NCBI GenBank assembly: GCA_016946835.1
Contig: JACVTC010000004.1
Coordinates: 2,393,673 to 2,457,672 of the forward strand
From: Neocallimastix lanati (nom. inval.)
Lineage: Eukaryota > Neocallimastigomycota > Neocallimastigomycetes > Neocallimastigales > Neocallimastigaceae
Length of the DNA: 64,000 bases
Direction: 5' to 3'
Below are positions 12,701-27,700 of the stretch, piece after piece. A model generated the notes under the pieces. The model did no database searches. It saw only the letters and a program-made list of their open reading frames with translations, and was not told where the DNA came from. The translations under genes were made by a program, and so were the position numbers. The number at the start of each line of letters is the position of its first letter. Position 1 is the stretch's first letter.

Positions 12701-15700
12701 GAAATTTCCTCTGAACCAAAAGAAGAAATTGCTGAAGAACAACCAATTGAACAACAGGTTGTTGAGGAAGTTGTTGAAACCGTTGTTGAAGAACAACCAA
12801 CTGAACAACCAGTTGAAGAAATTTCTTCTGAACCAAAAAAAGAAATTATTGAAGAACAACCAGTAGTTGAAGAAGTTGTTGAAACCGTTGTTGAAGAACA
12901 ACCAACTGAACAATCAGTTGTTGAAGAAGTTGTCGAAACCATTTTTGAAGAGCAACCAGAAATTTCCTCTGAACCAAAAGAAGAAATTGATGAAGAACAA
13001 CCAATTAAACAACCAGTTGTTGAAGAAGTAGTTGAAACTGTTGTTGAAGAGCAACCAGTTAAAGAACAACCAATTGTTGAAGAAGTTAAGGAAGAAATTG
13101 TTGAAGTTCCAACTAAAGAACCAGGTAGAAAGAGATTTATAAAGAGAATTATTAAGTATATTACAAGAAAGAATCCAATTACTGGTGAAGAAGAAGTTGT
13201 TGAAGAAGTTGCTTCAGAACGACCAGTTGAAGAAAAACCAATTGAACAACCAGTTGTTGAAGAAGTTGTAGAAACCGTTGTTGAGGAACAACCAGAAGTT
13301 TCTTCTGAACCAAAAGAAGAAATTGTTGAAGAACAACTAATTGAACAACCTGTTGTTGAAGAAGTTGTTGAAGAACAATCAGTTGAAGAACAACCACTTG
13401 AAGAACAACCAATTGTTGAAGAAGTTGTTGAAGAAGTTTCCTCTGAACCAGAAGAAGAAGCTATTGAAGAACAACCAACTGAACAACCAGTTGTTGAAGA
13501 AGTTGTCGAAACCATTGTTGAAGAACAACCGGAAATTTCCTCTGAACCAAAAGAAGAAATTGATGAAGAACAACCATTTGAACAACCAGTTATTGAAGAA
13601 GTAGTTGAAACTGTTGTTGAAGAGCAACCAGTTGAAGAACAACCAATTGTTGAAGAAGTTAAAGAAGAAATTATTGAAGTTCCAACTGAAGAACCAAGTA
13701 GAAAGAGTTTCATTAAAAGAATATTTAAATACATTACAAAAAAGAATCCAGTTACTGGTGAAGAAGAAGTTGTTGAAGAAATTGCTTCAGAACAACCAGT
13801 TGAAGAACAACCAGTTGTTGAAGAAGTTGTTGAAGAACAATCAGTTGAAGAACAATCAGTTGAAGAACAACCAGTTGAAGAACAATCAATTATTGAAGAA
13901 ATTGTTGAAGAACAACCGATTGAACAATCAGTTGTTAAAGAAGTTGTTGAAAATGTTGTTGAAGAACAAACAGTTGAAGAGCAACCAGTATTTGAAAAAG
14001 TTGATAAAGAACAACCAATTGAACAAACGGTCTTTGAAGAAGTTTCTTCTGAACCAAAGGAAGAAGTTCATGAAGAACCAGTTGTTGAAGAAGTAGTTGA
14101 AACTTTTATTGAGGAACAATCAGTTGAGGAACAACCAATTGAAGAAAACCCAGTTGAGGGTGAAAAGAAACCAGGCTTTTTAGATAAACTTGCACAAAAG
14201 ATTACAGATTTAGTTGAACCAAAGGATAAAGTTGAAGAAAAGACAACTGAAGAAAAGCCAAATGAAGAAAAGCCAAATGAAGAAAAACCAATTGAAGAAA
14301 AACCAGTTGAAGAAGTTTCTTCAGAACAAAAGGAAGAAGTTGTTGAAGAACAACCAATTGAAGAACAACCAGTCACCTTAGAAGATAAACCAGTTGAAGA
14401 ACCAGTTAGTGAAGTTAAGGAAGAAGTTGTTGAAGTTCCTTCTTCTGAACCAGGTAAGAAGAAGTTTATCAAGAGAATTATTAAGTATATTACAAGAATT
14501 AACCCAACTACTGGTGAAAAGGAAGTTGTTGAAGAACAACCAATTGAAGAACCAGTTAGTGAAGTTAAGGAAGAAGTTGTTGAAGTTCCTTCTTCTGAAC
14601 CAGGTAAGAAGAAGTTTATCAAGAGAATTATTAAGTACATTACAAGAATTAACTCAACTACTGGTGAAAAGGAAGTTGTTGAAGAACCAGTTGAAGAAAT
14701 TCCAATTGAAGAAGTTTCTTCTGAACCAAAAGAAGAAGTAGTTCTTGAAGACAAGCCAACTGAAGAAGAACCAGTTGAAGAACAACCAGTTGTTGAACAG
14801 GTTACTAAAGTTGTTGAAGAACAATCAATTGAAGAAAAACCAACTGAAGAAAAGCCAGTCGAAAGTGAAAAGAAACCAGGCTTCTTAGATAAACTTGCAC
14901 AAAAGATTACAGATTTAGTTGAACCAAAGGATGAAGTTGAAGAAAAACCAACTGAAGAAAAACCAACTGAAGAAAAACCAAATGAAGAAAAACCAATTGA
15001 AGAAAAACCAGTTGAAGAAGTTTCTTCTGAACAAAAGGAAGAAGTTGTTGAAGAACAACCAATTGAAGAACAACCATTTAAGGAACAACCAATTGAAGAA
15101 CAACCAGTCACCTTAGAAGATAAACCAGTTGAAGAACTAGTTAGTGAAGTTAAGGAAGAGATTGTTGAAGTTCCTTCTTCTGAACCAGGTAAAAAGAAGT
15201 TTATCAAGAGAATTATTAAGTACATTACAAGAATTAACCCAACTACTGGTGAGAAGGAAGTTGTTGAAGAACAACCAATTGAAGAACCAGTTAATGAAGT
15301 TAAGGAAGAAGTTGTTGAAGTTCCTTCTTCTGAACCAGGTAAAAAGAAGTTTATCAAGAGAATAATAAGATACATTACCATAATCAATCCAACCACTGGT
15401 GAAAAGGAAGTTGTTGAAGAACCAGTTGAAGAAATTCCAATTGAAGAAGTTTCTTCTGAACCAAAAGAAGAAGTAGTTCTTGAAGACAAGCCAACTGAAG
15501 AAGAACCAGTTGAAGAACAACCAGTTGTTGAACAGGTTACTGAAGTTGTTGAAGAACAACCAATTGAAGAACAACCAATTGAAGAACAACCAATTGAAGA
15601 ACAACCAGTCACCTTAGAAGATAAACCAGTTGAAGAACTAGTTAGTGAAGTTAAGGAAGAGATTGTTGAAGTTCCTTCTTCTGAACCAGGTAAAAAGAAG

Positions 15701-18700
15701 TTTATCAAGAGAATTATTAAGAACATTACAAGAATTAACCCAACTACTGGTGAGAAGGAAGTTGTTGAAGAACAACCAATTGAAGAACCAGTTAATGAAG
15801 TTAAGGAAGAAGTTGTTGAAGTTCCTTCTTCTGAACCAGGTAAAAAGAAGTTTATCAAGAGAATAATAAGATACATTACCATAATCAATCCAACCACTGG
15901 TGAAAAGGAAGTTGTTGAAGAACCAGTTGAAGAAATTCCAATTGAAGAAGTTTCTTCTGAACCAAAAGAAGAAGTAGTTCTTGAAGACAAGCCAACTGAA
16001 GAAGAACCAGTTGAAGAACAACCAGTTGTTGAACAGATTACTGAAGTTGTTGAAGAGCAATTAATTGAAGAAAAACCAAATGAAGAAAAACCAGTCGAAA
16101 GTGAAAAGAAACCAGGCTTCTTAGATAAACTTGCTCAAAAGATTACAGATTTAGTTGAACCAAAGGATGAAGTTGAAGAAAAGCCAATTGAAGAAAAACC
16201 AATTGAAGAAGTTTCTTCAGAACAAAAGGAAGAAGTTATTGAAGAACAACCAATTGAAGAACAACCAGTCACCTTAGAAGATAAACAAGTTGAAGAACCA
16301 GTTAGTGAAGTTAAAGAAGAAGTTGTTGAAGTTCCTTCTTCTGAACCAGGAAAGAAAAAGTTTATCAAGAGAATTATAAGATACATTACCAGAATTAACC
16401 CAACTACTGGTGAAAAGGAAGTTGTTGAAGAACCAGTTGAAGAAATTCCAATTGAAGAAGTTTCTTCTGAACCAAAAGAAAAAGTAGTTCTTGAAGGCAA
16501 GCCAACTGAAGAAGAACCAGTTGAAGAACAACCAGTTGTTGAACAGATTACTGAAGTTGTTGAAGAGCAATCAATTGAAGAAAAACCAACTGAAGAAAAA
16601 CCAGTCGAAAGTAAAAAGAAACCAGGCTTCTTAGATAAACTTGCTCAAAAGATTACAGATTTAGTTGAACCAAAGGATGAAGTTGAAGAAAAGCCAATTG
16701 AAGAAAAACCAGTTGAAGAAGTTTCCTCAGAACAAAAGGAAGAAGTTATTGAAGAACAACTAATTGAAGAACAACCAATTGAAGAACAACCAATTGAAGA
16801 ACAACCAATTGAAGAACAACCAATTGAAGAACAACCAATTGAAGAACAACCAATTGAAGAACAACCAATTGAAGAACAACCAATTGAAGAACAACCAATT
16901 GAAGAACAACCAATTGAAGAACAACCAATTGAAGAAAAACCAATTGAAGAACAACCAATTGAAGAACAACCAGTCACCTTAGAAGATAAACCAGTTGAAG
17001 AACCAGTTAGTGAAGTTAAGGAAGAATTTGTTGAAGTTCCTTCTTCTGAACCAGGAAAGAAGAAGTTTATCAAGAGAATTATAAGATACATAACCAGAAT
17101 CAATCCAAACACTGGTAGAAAGGAAGTTGTTGAAGAACCAGTTGAAGAAATTCCAATTGAAGAAGTTTCTTCTGAACCAAAAGAAAAAGTAGTTCTTGAA
17201 GGCAAGCCAACTGAAGAAGAACCAGTTGAAGAACAACCAGTTGTTGAACAGATTACTGAAGTTGTTGAAGAGCAATTAATTGAAGAAAAACCAACTGAAG
17301 AACAACCAATTGAAGAACAACCAATTGAAGAACAACCAGTCACCTTAAAAGATAAACCAGTTGAAGAACCGGTTGGTGAAGTTAAGGAAGAAGTTGTTGA
17401 AGTTCCTTCTTCTGAACCAGGTAAAAAGAAGTTTATCAAGAGAATTATTAAGTACATTACAAGAATTAACCCAACTACTGGTGAGAAGGAAGTTGTTGAA
17501 GAACAACCAATTGAAGAACCAGTTAGTGAAGTTAAGGAAGAAATTGTTGAAGTTCCTTCTTCTGAACCAGGTAAGAAGAAGTTTATCAAGAGAATTATAA
17601 GATACATTACCATAATCAATCCAAACACTGGTGAAAAGGAAATTGTTGAAGAACCAGTTGAAGAAGTTCCAGTTGAAGAAGTTTCTTCTGAACCAAAGGA
17701 AGAAGTAGTTCTTGAAGACAAGCCAACTGAAGAAGAACCAGTTGAAGAACAACCAGTTGTTGAACAGGTTACTGAAGTTGTTGAAGAGCAATTAATTGAA
17801 GAAAAACCAACTGAAGAAAAACCAGTCGAAAGTGAAAAGAAACCAGGCTTCTTAGATAAACTTGCACAAAAGATTACAGATTTAGTTGAACCAAAGGATG
17901 AAGTTGAAGAAAAGCCAATTGAAGAAAAACCAATTGAAGAAGTTTCTTCAGAACAAAAGGAAGAAGTTATTGAAAAACAACCAATTGAAGAACAACCAAT
18001 TGAAGAACAACTAATTGAAGAACAACCAATTGAAGAACAACCAGTCACCTTAGAAGATAAACAAGTTGAAGAACCAGTTAGTGAAGTTAAAGAAGAAGTT
18101 GTTGAAGTTCCTTCTTCTGAATCAGGAAAGAAAAAGTTTATCAAGAGAATTATAAGATACATTACCAGAATCAATCCAAACACTGGTAGAAAAGAAATTG
18201 TTGAAGAACCAGTTGAAGAAATTCCAATTGAAGAAGTTTCTTCTGAACCAAAAGAAGAAGTAGTTCTTGAAGACAAGCCCACTGAAGAAGAACCAGTTGA
18301 AGAACAACCAGTTGTTGAACAGGTTATTGAAGTTGTTGAAGAGCAATCAATTGAAGAAAAACCAACTGAAGAAAAACCAGTCGAAAGTAAAAAGAAACCA
18401 GGCTTAATAGATAAACTTGCTCAAAAGATTACAGATTTAGTTGAACCAAAGGATGAAGTTGAAGAAAAGCCAATTGAAGAAAAACCAGTTGAAGAAGTTT
18501 CTTCAGAACAAAAGGAAGAAGTTATTGAAGAAGAACCAATTGAAGAACAATCAATTGAAGAACAACCAATTGAAGAACAACCAATTGAAGAACAACCAAT
18601 TGAAGAACAACCAATTGAAGAACAACCAATTGAAGAACAACCAATTGAAGAAAAATCAATTGAAGAAAAATCAATTGAAGAACAACCAATTGAAGAACAA

Positions 18701-21700
18701 CCAGTCACCTTAGAAGATAAACCAGTTGAAGAACCAGTTAGTGAAGTTAAGGAAGTATTTGTTGAAGTTCCTTCTTCTGAACCAGGAAAGAAGAAGTTTA
18801 TCAAGAGAATTATAAGATACATAACCAGAATCAATCCAAACACTGGTAGAAAGGAATTTGTTGAAGAACCAGTTGAAGAAATTCCAATTGAAGAAGTTTC
18901 TTCTGAACCAAAAGAAAAAGTAGTTCTTGAAGGCAAGCCAACTGAAGAAGAACCAGTTGAAGAACAACCAGTTGTTGAACAGATTACTGAAGTTGTTGAA
19001 GAGCAATCAATTGAAGAAAAACCAACTGAAGAAAAACCAGTCGAAAGTAAAAAGAAACCAGGCTTCTTAGATAAACTTGCTCAAAAGATTACAGATTTAG
19101 TTGAACCAAAGGATGAAGTTGAAGAAAAGCCAACTGAGGAAAAACCAAATGAAGAAAAACCAATTGAAGAAAAACCAGTTGAAGAAGTTACTTCTGAACA
19201 AAAGGAAGAAGTTGTTGAAGAACAACCAATTGAAGAACAACCAATTGAAGAACAACCAATTGAAGAACAACCAATTGAAGAACAACCGGTCACCTTAGAA
19301 GATAAACCAGTTGAAGAACTAGTTAGTGAAGTTAAGGAAGAAGTTGTTGAAGTTCCTTCTTCTGAACCAGGTAAAAAGAAGTTTATCAAGAGAATTATTA
19401 AGTACATTACAAGAATTAACCCAACTACTGGTGAGAAGGAAGTTGTTGAAGAACAACCAATTGAAGAACCAGTTAATGAAGTTAAGGAAGAAGTTGTTGA
19501 AGTTCCTTCTTCTGAACCAGGTAAAAAGAAGTTTATCAAGAGAATAATAAGATACATTACCATAATCAATCCAACCACTGGTGAAAAGGAAGTTGTTGAA
19601 GAACCAGTTGAAGAAATTCCAATTGAAGAAGTTTCTTCTGAACCAAAAGAAGAAGTAGTTCTTGAAGACAAGCCAACTGAAGAAGAACCAGTTGAAGAAC
19701 AACCAGTTGTTGAACAGATTACTGAAGTTGTTGAAGAGCAATTAATTGAAGAAAAACCAAATGAAGAAAAACCAGTCGAAAGTGAAAAGAAACCAGGCTT
19801 CTTAGATAAACTTGCTCAAAAGATTACAGATTTAGTTGAACCAAAGGATGAAGTTGAAGAAAAGCCAATTGAAGAAAAACCAATTGAAGAAGTTTCTTCA
19901 GAACAAAAGGAAGAAGTTATTGAAGAACAACCAATTGAAGAACAACCAGTCACCTTAGAAGATAAACAAGTTGAAGAACCAGTTAGTGAAGTTAAAGAAG
20001 AAGTTGTTGAAGTTCCTTCTTCTGAACCAGGAAAGAAAAAGTTTATCAAGAGAATTATAAGATACATTACCAGAATTAACCCAACTACTGGTGAAAAGGA
20101 AGTTGTTGAAGAACCAGTTGAAGAAATTCCAATTGAAGAAGTTTCTTCTGAACCAAAAGAAAAAGTAGTTCTTGAAGGCAAGCCAACTGAAGAAGAACCA
20201 GTTGAAGAACAACCAGTTGTTGAACAGATTACTGAAGTTGTTGAAGAGCAATCAATTGAAGAAAAACCAACTGAAGAAAAACCAGTCGAAAGTAAAAAGA
20301 AACCAGGCTTCTTAGATAAACTTGCTCAAAAGATTACAGATTTAGTTGAACCAAAGGATGAAGTTGAAGAAAAGCCAATTGAAGAAAAACCAGTTGAAGA
20401 AGTTTCCTCAGAACAAAAGGAAGAAGTTATTGAAGAACAACTAATTGAAGAACAACCAATTGAAGAACAACCAATTGAAGAACAACCAATTGAAGAACAA
20501 CCAATTGAAGAACAACCAATTGAAGAACAACCAATTGAAGAACAACCAATTGAAGAACAACCAATTGAAGAACAACCAATTGAAGAACAACCAATTGAAG
20601 AACAACCAATTGAAGAAAAACCAATTGAAGAACAACCAATTGAAGAACAACCAGTCACCTTAGAAGATAAACCAGTTGAAGAACCAGTTAGTGAAGTTAA
20701 GGAAGAATTTGTTGAAGTTCCTTCTTCTGAACCAGGAAAGAAGAAGTTTATCAAGAGAATTATAAGATACATAACCAGAATCAATCCAAACACTGGTAGA
20801 AAGGAAGTTGTTGAAGAACCAGTTGAAGAAATTCCAATTGAAGAAGTTTCTTCTGAACCAAAAGAAAAAGTAGTTCTTGAAGGCAAGCCAACTGAAGAAG
20901 AACCAGTTGAAGAACAACCAGTTGTTGAACAGATTACTGAAGTTGTTGAAGAGCAATTAATTGAAGAAAAACCAACTGAAGAACAACCAATTGAAGAACA
21001 ACCAATTGAAGAACAACCAGTCACCTTAAAAGATAAACCAGTTGAAGAACCGGTTGGTGAAGTTAAGGAAGAAGTTGTTGAAGTTCCTTCTTCTGAACCA
21101 GGTAAAAAGAAGTTTATCAAGAGAATTATTAAGTACATTACAAGAATTAACCCAACTACTGGTGAGAAGGAAGTTGTTGAAGAACAACCAATTGAAGAAC
21201 CAGTTAGTGAAGTTAAGGAAGAAATTGTTGAAGTTCCTTCTTCTGAACCAGGTAAGAAGAAGTTTATCAAGAGAATTATAAGATACATTACCATAATCAA
21301 TCCAAACACTGGTGAAAAGGAAATTGTTGAAGAACCAGTTGAAGAAGTTCCAGTTGAAGAAGTTTCTTCTGAACCAAAGGAAGAAGTAGTTCTTGAAGAC
21401 AAGCCAACTGAAGAAGAACCAGTTGAAGAACAACCAGTTGTTGAACAGGTTACTGAAGTTGTTGAAGAGCAATTAATTGAAGAAAAACCAACTGAAGAAA
21501 AACCAGTCGAAAGTGAAAAGAAACCAGGCTTCTTAGATAAACTTGCACAAAAGATTACAGATTTAGTTGAACCAAAGGATGAAGTTGAAGAAAAGCCAAT
21601 TGAAGAAAAACCAATTGAAGAAGTTTCTTCAGAACAAAAGGAAGAAGTTATTGAAAAACAACCAATTGAAGAACAACCAATTGAAGAACAACTAATTGAA

Positions 21701-24700
21701 GAACAACCAATTGAAGAACAACCAGTCACCTTAGAAGATAAACAAGTTGAAGAACCAGTTAGTGAAGTTAAAGAAGAAGTTGTTGAAGTTCCTTCTTCTG
21801 AATCAGGAAAGAAAAAGTTTATCAAGAGAATTATAAGATACATTACCAGAATCAATCCAAACACTGGTAGAAAAGAAATTGTTGAAGAACCAGTTGAAGA
21901 AATTCCAATTGAAGAAGTTTCTTCTGAACCAAAAGAAGAAGTAGTTCTTGAAGACAAGCCCACTGAAGAAGAACCAGTTGAAGAACAACCAGTTGTTGAA
22001 CAGGTTATTGAAGTTGTTGAAGAGCAATCAATTGAAGAAAAACCAACTGAAGAAAAACCAGTCGAAAGTAAAAAGAAACCAGGCTTAATAGATAAACTTG
22101 CTCAAAAGATTACAGATTTAGTTGAACCAAAGGATGAAGTTGAAGAAAAGCCAATTGAAGAAAAACCAGTTGAAGAAGTTTCTTCAGAACAAAAGGAAGA
22201 AGTTATTGAAGAAGAACCAATTGAAGAACAATCAATTGAAGAACAACCAATTGAAGAACAACCAATTGAAGAACAACCAATTGAAGAACAACCAATTGAA
22301 GAACAACCAATTGAAGAACAACCAATTGAAGAACAACCAATTGAAGAAAAATCAATTGAAGAAAAATCAATTGAAGAACAACCAATTGAAGAACAACCAG
22401 TCACCTTAGAAGATAAACCAGTTGAAGAACCAGTTAGTGAAGTTAAGGAAGAATTTGTTGAAGTTCCTTCTTCTGAACCAGGAAAGAAGAAGTTTATCAA
22501 GAGAATTATAAGATACATAACCAGAATCAATCCAAACACTGGTAGAAAGGAAGTTGTTGAAGAACCAGTTGAAGAAATTCCAATTGAAGAAGTTTCTTCT
22601 GAACCAAAAGAAAAAGTAGTTCTTGAAGGCAAGCCAACTGAAGAAGAACCAGTTGAAGAACAACCAGTTGTTGAACAGATTACTGAAGTTGTTGAAGAGC
22701 AATTAATTGAAGAAAAACCAACTGAAGAACAACCAATTGAAGAACAACCAATTGAAGAACAACCAGTCACCTTAAAAGATAAACCAGTTGAAGAACCGGT
22801 TGGTGAAGTTAAGGAAGAAGTTGTTGAAGTTCCTTCTTCTGAACCAGGTAAAAAGAAGTTTATCAAGAGAATTATTAAGTACATTACAAGAATTAACCCA
22901 ACTACTGGTGAGAAGGAAGTTGTTGAAGAACAACCAATTGAAGAACCAGTTAGTGAAGTTAAGGAAGAAGTTGTTGAAGTTCCTTCTTCTGAACCAGGTA
23001 AAAAGAAGTTTATCAAGAGAATAATAAGATACATTACCATAATCAATCCAACCACTGGTGAAAAGGAAGTTATTGAAGAACCAGTTGAAGAAATTCCAAT
23101 TGAAGAAGTTTCTTCTGAACCAAAAGAAGAAGTAGTTCTTGAAGACAAGCCAACTGAAGAAGAACCAGTTGAAGAACAACCAGTTGTTGAACAGGTTACT
23201 AAAGTTGTTGAAGAGCAATCAATTGAAGAAAAACCAACTGAAGAAAAACCAGTTGAAAGTGAAAAGAAACCGGGCTTCTTAGATAAACTTGCTCAAAAGA
23301 TTACAGATTTAGTTGAACCAAAGGATGAAGTTGAAGAAAAGCCAATTGAAGAAAAACCAGTTGAAGAAGTTACTTCAGAACAAAAGGAAGAAATTATTGA
23401 AGAACAACCAATTGAAGAACAACCAATTGAAGAACAACCAATTGAAGAACAACCAATTGAAGAACAACCAATTGAAGAACAACCAATTGAAGAACAACCA
23501 ATTGAAGAACAACCAATTGACCATTGAAGAAAACCAATTGAAGAACAACCAATTGAAGAACAACCAATTGAAGAAAAACCAGTCACCTTAGAAGATAAAC
23601 CAGTTGAAGAACCAGTTAGTGAAGTTAAGGAAGAATTTGTTGAAGTTCCTTCTTCTGAACCAGGAAAGAAGAAGTTTATCAAGAGAATTATAAGATACAT
23701 AACCAGAATCAATCCAAACACTGGTAGAAAGGAAGTTGTTGAAGAACTAGTTGAAGAAATTCCAATTGAAGAAGTTTCTTCTGAACCAAAAGAAAAAGTA
23801 GTTCTTGAAGGCAAGCCAACTGAAGAAGAACCAGTTGAAGAACAACCAGTTGTTGAACAGATTACTGAAGTTGTTGAAGAGCAATCAATTGAAGAAAAAC
23901 CAACTGAAGAAAAACCAGTCGAAAGTGAAAAGAAACCAGGCTTCTTAGATAAACTTGCTCAAAAGATTACAGATTTAGTTGAACCAAAGGATGAAGTTGA
24001 AGAAAAGCCAACTGAGGAAAAACCAAATGAAGAAAAACCAATTGAAGAAAAACCAGTTGAAGAAGTTACTTCTGAACAAAAGGAAGAAATTGTTGAAGAA
24101 CAACCAATTGAAGAACAACCAATTGAAGAACAACCAATTGAAGAACAACCGGTCACCTTAGAAGATAAACCAGTTGAAGAACTAGTTAGTGAAGTTAAGG
24201 AAGAAGTTGTTGAAGTTCCTTCTTCTGAACCAGGTAAAAAGAAGTTTATCAAGAGAATTATTAAGTACATTACAAGAATTAACCCAACTACTGGTGAGAA
24301 GGAAGTTGTTGAAGAACAACCAATTGAAGAACCAGTTAATGAAGTTAAGGAAGAAGTTGTTGAAGTTCCTTCTTCTGAACCAGGTAAAAAGAAGTTTATC
24401 AAGAGAATAATAAGATACATTACCATAATCAATCCAACCACTGGTGAAAAGGAAGTTGTTGAAGAACCAGTTGAAGAAATTCCAATTGAAGAAGTTTCTT
24501 CTGAACCAAAGGAAGAAGTAGTTCTTGAAGACAAGCCAACTGAAGAAGAACCAGTTGAAGAACAACCAGTTGTTGAACAGGTTACTGAAGTTGTTGAAGA
24601 GCAATTAATTGAAGAAAAACCAACTGAAGAAAAACCTGTCGAAAGTGAAAAGAAACCAGGCTTCTTAGATAAACTTGCACAAAAGATTACAGATTTAGTT

Positions 24701-27700
24701 GAACCAAAGGATGAAGTTGAAGAAAAGCCAATTGAAGAAAAACCAATTGAAGAAGTTTCTTCAGAACAAAAGGAAGAAGTTATTGAAAAACAACCAATTG
24801 AAGAACAACCAATTGAAGAACAACTAATTGAAGAACAACCAATTGAAGAACAACCAGTCACCTTAGAAGATAAACAAGTTGAAGAACCAGTTAGTGAAGT
24901 TAAAGAAGAAGTTGTTGAAGTTCCTTCTTCTGAATCAGGAAAGAAAAAGTTTATCAAGAGAATTATAAGATACATTACCAGAATCAATCCAAACACTGGT
25001 AGAAAAGAAATTGTTGAAGAACCAGTTGAAGAAATTCCAATTGAAGAAGTTTCTTCTGAACCAAAAGAAGAAGTAGTTCTTGAAGACAAGCCCACTGAAG
25101 AAGAACCAGTTGAAGAACAACCAGTTGTTGAACAGGTTATTGAAGTTGTTGAAGAGCAATCAATTGAAGAAAAACCAACTGAAGAAAAACCAGTCGAAAG
25201 TAAAAAGAAACCAGGCTTATTAGATAAACTTGCTCAAAAGATTACAGATTTAGTTGAACCAAAGGATGAAGTTGAAGAAAAGCCAATTGAAGAAAAACCA
25301 GTTGAAGAAGTTTCTTCAGAACAAAAGGAAGAAGTTATTGAAGAAGAACCAATTGAAGAACAATCAATTGAAGAACAACCAATTGAAGAACAACCAATTG
25401 AAGAACAACCAATTGAAGAACAACCAATTGAAGAACAACCAATTGAAGAACAACCAATTGAAGAACAACCAATTGAAGAAAAATCAATTGAAGAAAAATC
25501 AATTGAAGAACAACCAATTGAAGAACAACCAGTAACCTTAGAAGATAAACCAGTTGAAGAACCAGTTAGTGAAGTTAAGGAAGTATTTGTTGATGTTCCT
25601 TCTTCTGAACCAGGAAAGAAGAAGTTTATCAAGAGAATTATAAGATACATAACCAGAATCAATCCAAACACTGGTAGAAAGGAATTTGTTGAAGAACCAG
25701 TTGAAGAAATTCCAATTGAAGAAGTTTCTTCTGAACCAAAAGAAAAAGTAGTTCTTGAAGGCAAGCCAACTGAAGAAGAACCAGTTGAAGAACAACCAGT
25801 TGTTGAACAGATTACTGAAGTTGTTGAAGAGCAATCAATTGAAGAAAAACCAACTGAAGAAAAACCAGTCGAAAGTAAAAAGAAACCAGGCTTCTTAGAT
25901 AAACTTGCTCAAAAGATTACAGATTTAGTTGAACCAAAGGATGAAGTTGAAGAAAAGCCAACTGAGGAAAAACCAAATGAAGAAAAACCAATTGAAGAAA
26001 AACCAGTTGAAGAAGTTACTTCTGAACAAAAGGAAGAAGTTGTTGAAGAACAACCAATTGAAGAACAACCAATTGAAGAACAACCAATTGAAGAACAACC
26101 AATTGAAGAACAACCAATTGAAGAACAACCAATTGAAGAACAACCGGTCACCTTAGAAGATAAACCAGTTGAAGAACTAGTTAGTGAAGTTAAGGAAGAA
26201 GTTGTTGAAGTTCCTTCTTCTGAACCAGGTAAAAAGAAGTTTATCAAGAGAATTATTAAGTACATTACAAGAATTAACCCAACTACTGGTGAGAAGGAAG
26301 TTGTTGAAGAACAACCAATTGAAGAACCAGTTAATGAAGTTAAGGAAGAAGTTGTTGAAGTTCCTTCTTCTGAACCAGGTAAAAAGAAGTTTATCAAGAG
26401 AATAATAAGATACATTACCATAATCAATCCAACCACTGGTGAAAAGGAAGTTGTTGAAGAACCAGTTGAAGAAATTCCAATTGAAGAAGTTTCTTCTGAA
26501 CCAAAAGAAGAAGTAGTTCTTGAAGACAAGCCAACTGAAGAAGAACCAGTTGAAGAACAACCAGTTGTTGAACAGGTTACTAAAGTTGTTGAAGAGCAAT
26601 CAATTGAAGAAAAACCAACTGAAGAAAAACCAGTTGAAAGTGAAAAGAAACCGGGCTTCTTAGATAAACTTGCTCAAAAGATTACAGATTTAGTTGAACC
26701 AAAGGATGAAGTTGAAGAAAAGCCAATTGAAGAAAAACCAGTTGAAGAAGTTACTTCAGAACAAAAGGAAGAAATTATTGAAGAACAACCAATTGAAGAA
26801 CAACCAATTGAAGAACAACCAATTGAAGAACAACCAATTGAAGAACAACCAATTGAAGAACAACCAATTGAAGAACAACCAATTGAAGAAAAACCAATTG
26901 AAGAACAACCAATTGAAGAACAACCAGTCACCTTAGAAGATAAACCAGTTGAAGAACCAGTTAGTGAAGTTAAGGAAGAATTTGTTGAAGTTCCTTCTTC
27001 TGAACCAGGAAAGAAGAAGTTTATCAAGAGAATTATAAGATACATAACCAGAATCAATCCAAACACTGGTAGAAAGGAAGTTGTTGAAGAACTAGTTGAA
27101 GAAATTCCAATTGAAGAAGTTTCTTCTGAACCAAAAGAAAAAGTAGTTCTTGAAGGCAAGCCAACTGAAGAAGAACCAGTTGAAGAACAACCAGTTGTTG
27201 AACAGATTACTGAAGTTGTTGAAGAGCAATCAATTGAAGAAAAACCAACTGAAGAAAAACCAGTCGAAAGTGAAAAGAAACCAGGCTTCTTAGATAAACT
27301 TGCTCAAAAGATTACAGATTTAGTTGAACCAAAGGATGAAGTTGAAGAAAAGCCAACTGAGGAAAAACCAAATGAAGAAAAACCAATTGAAGAAAAACCA
27401 GTTGAAGAAGTTACTTCTGAACAAAAGGAAGAAATTGTTGAAGAACAACCAATTGAAGAACAACCAATTGAAGAACAACCAATTGAAGAACAACCGGTCA
27501 CCTTAGAAGATAAACCAGTTGAAGAACTAGTTAGTGAAGTTAAGGAAGAAGTTGTTGAAGTTCCTTCTTCTGAACCAGGTAAAAAGAAGTTTATCAAGAG
27601 AATTATTAAGTACATTACAAGAATTAACCCAACTACTGGTGAGAAGGAAGTTGTTGAAGAACAACCAATTGAAGAACCAGTTAATGAAGTTAAGGAAGAA

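Noticed and set aside
6427-13734. A 2,435-codon open frame on the minus strand (Ser/Thr/Cys-Gly-rich), with similar long antisense frames through 14-38 kb
   Set aside because: It mirrors the plus-strand repeat: the GAA, CAA and GTT codons have no stop in antisense. Its breaks are irregular, whereas the plus frame is continuous and ends in a non-repetitive domain.
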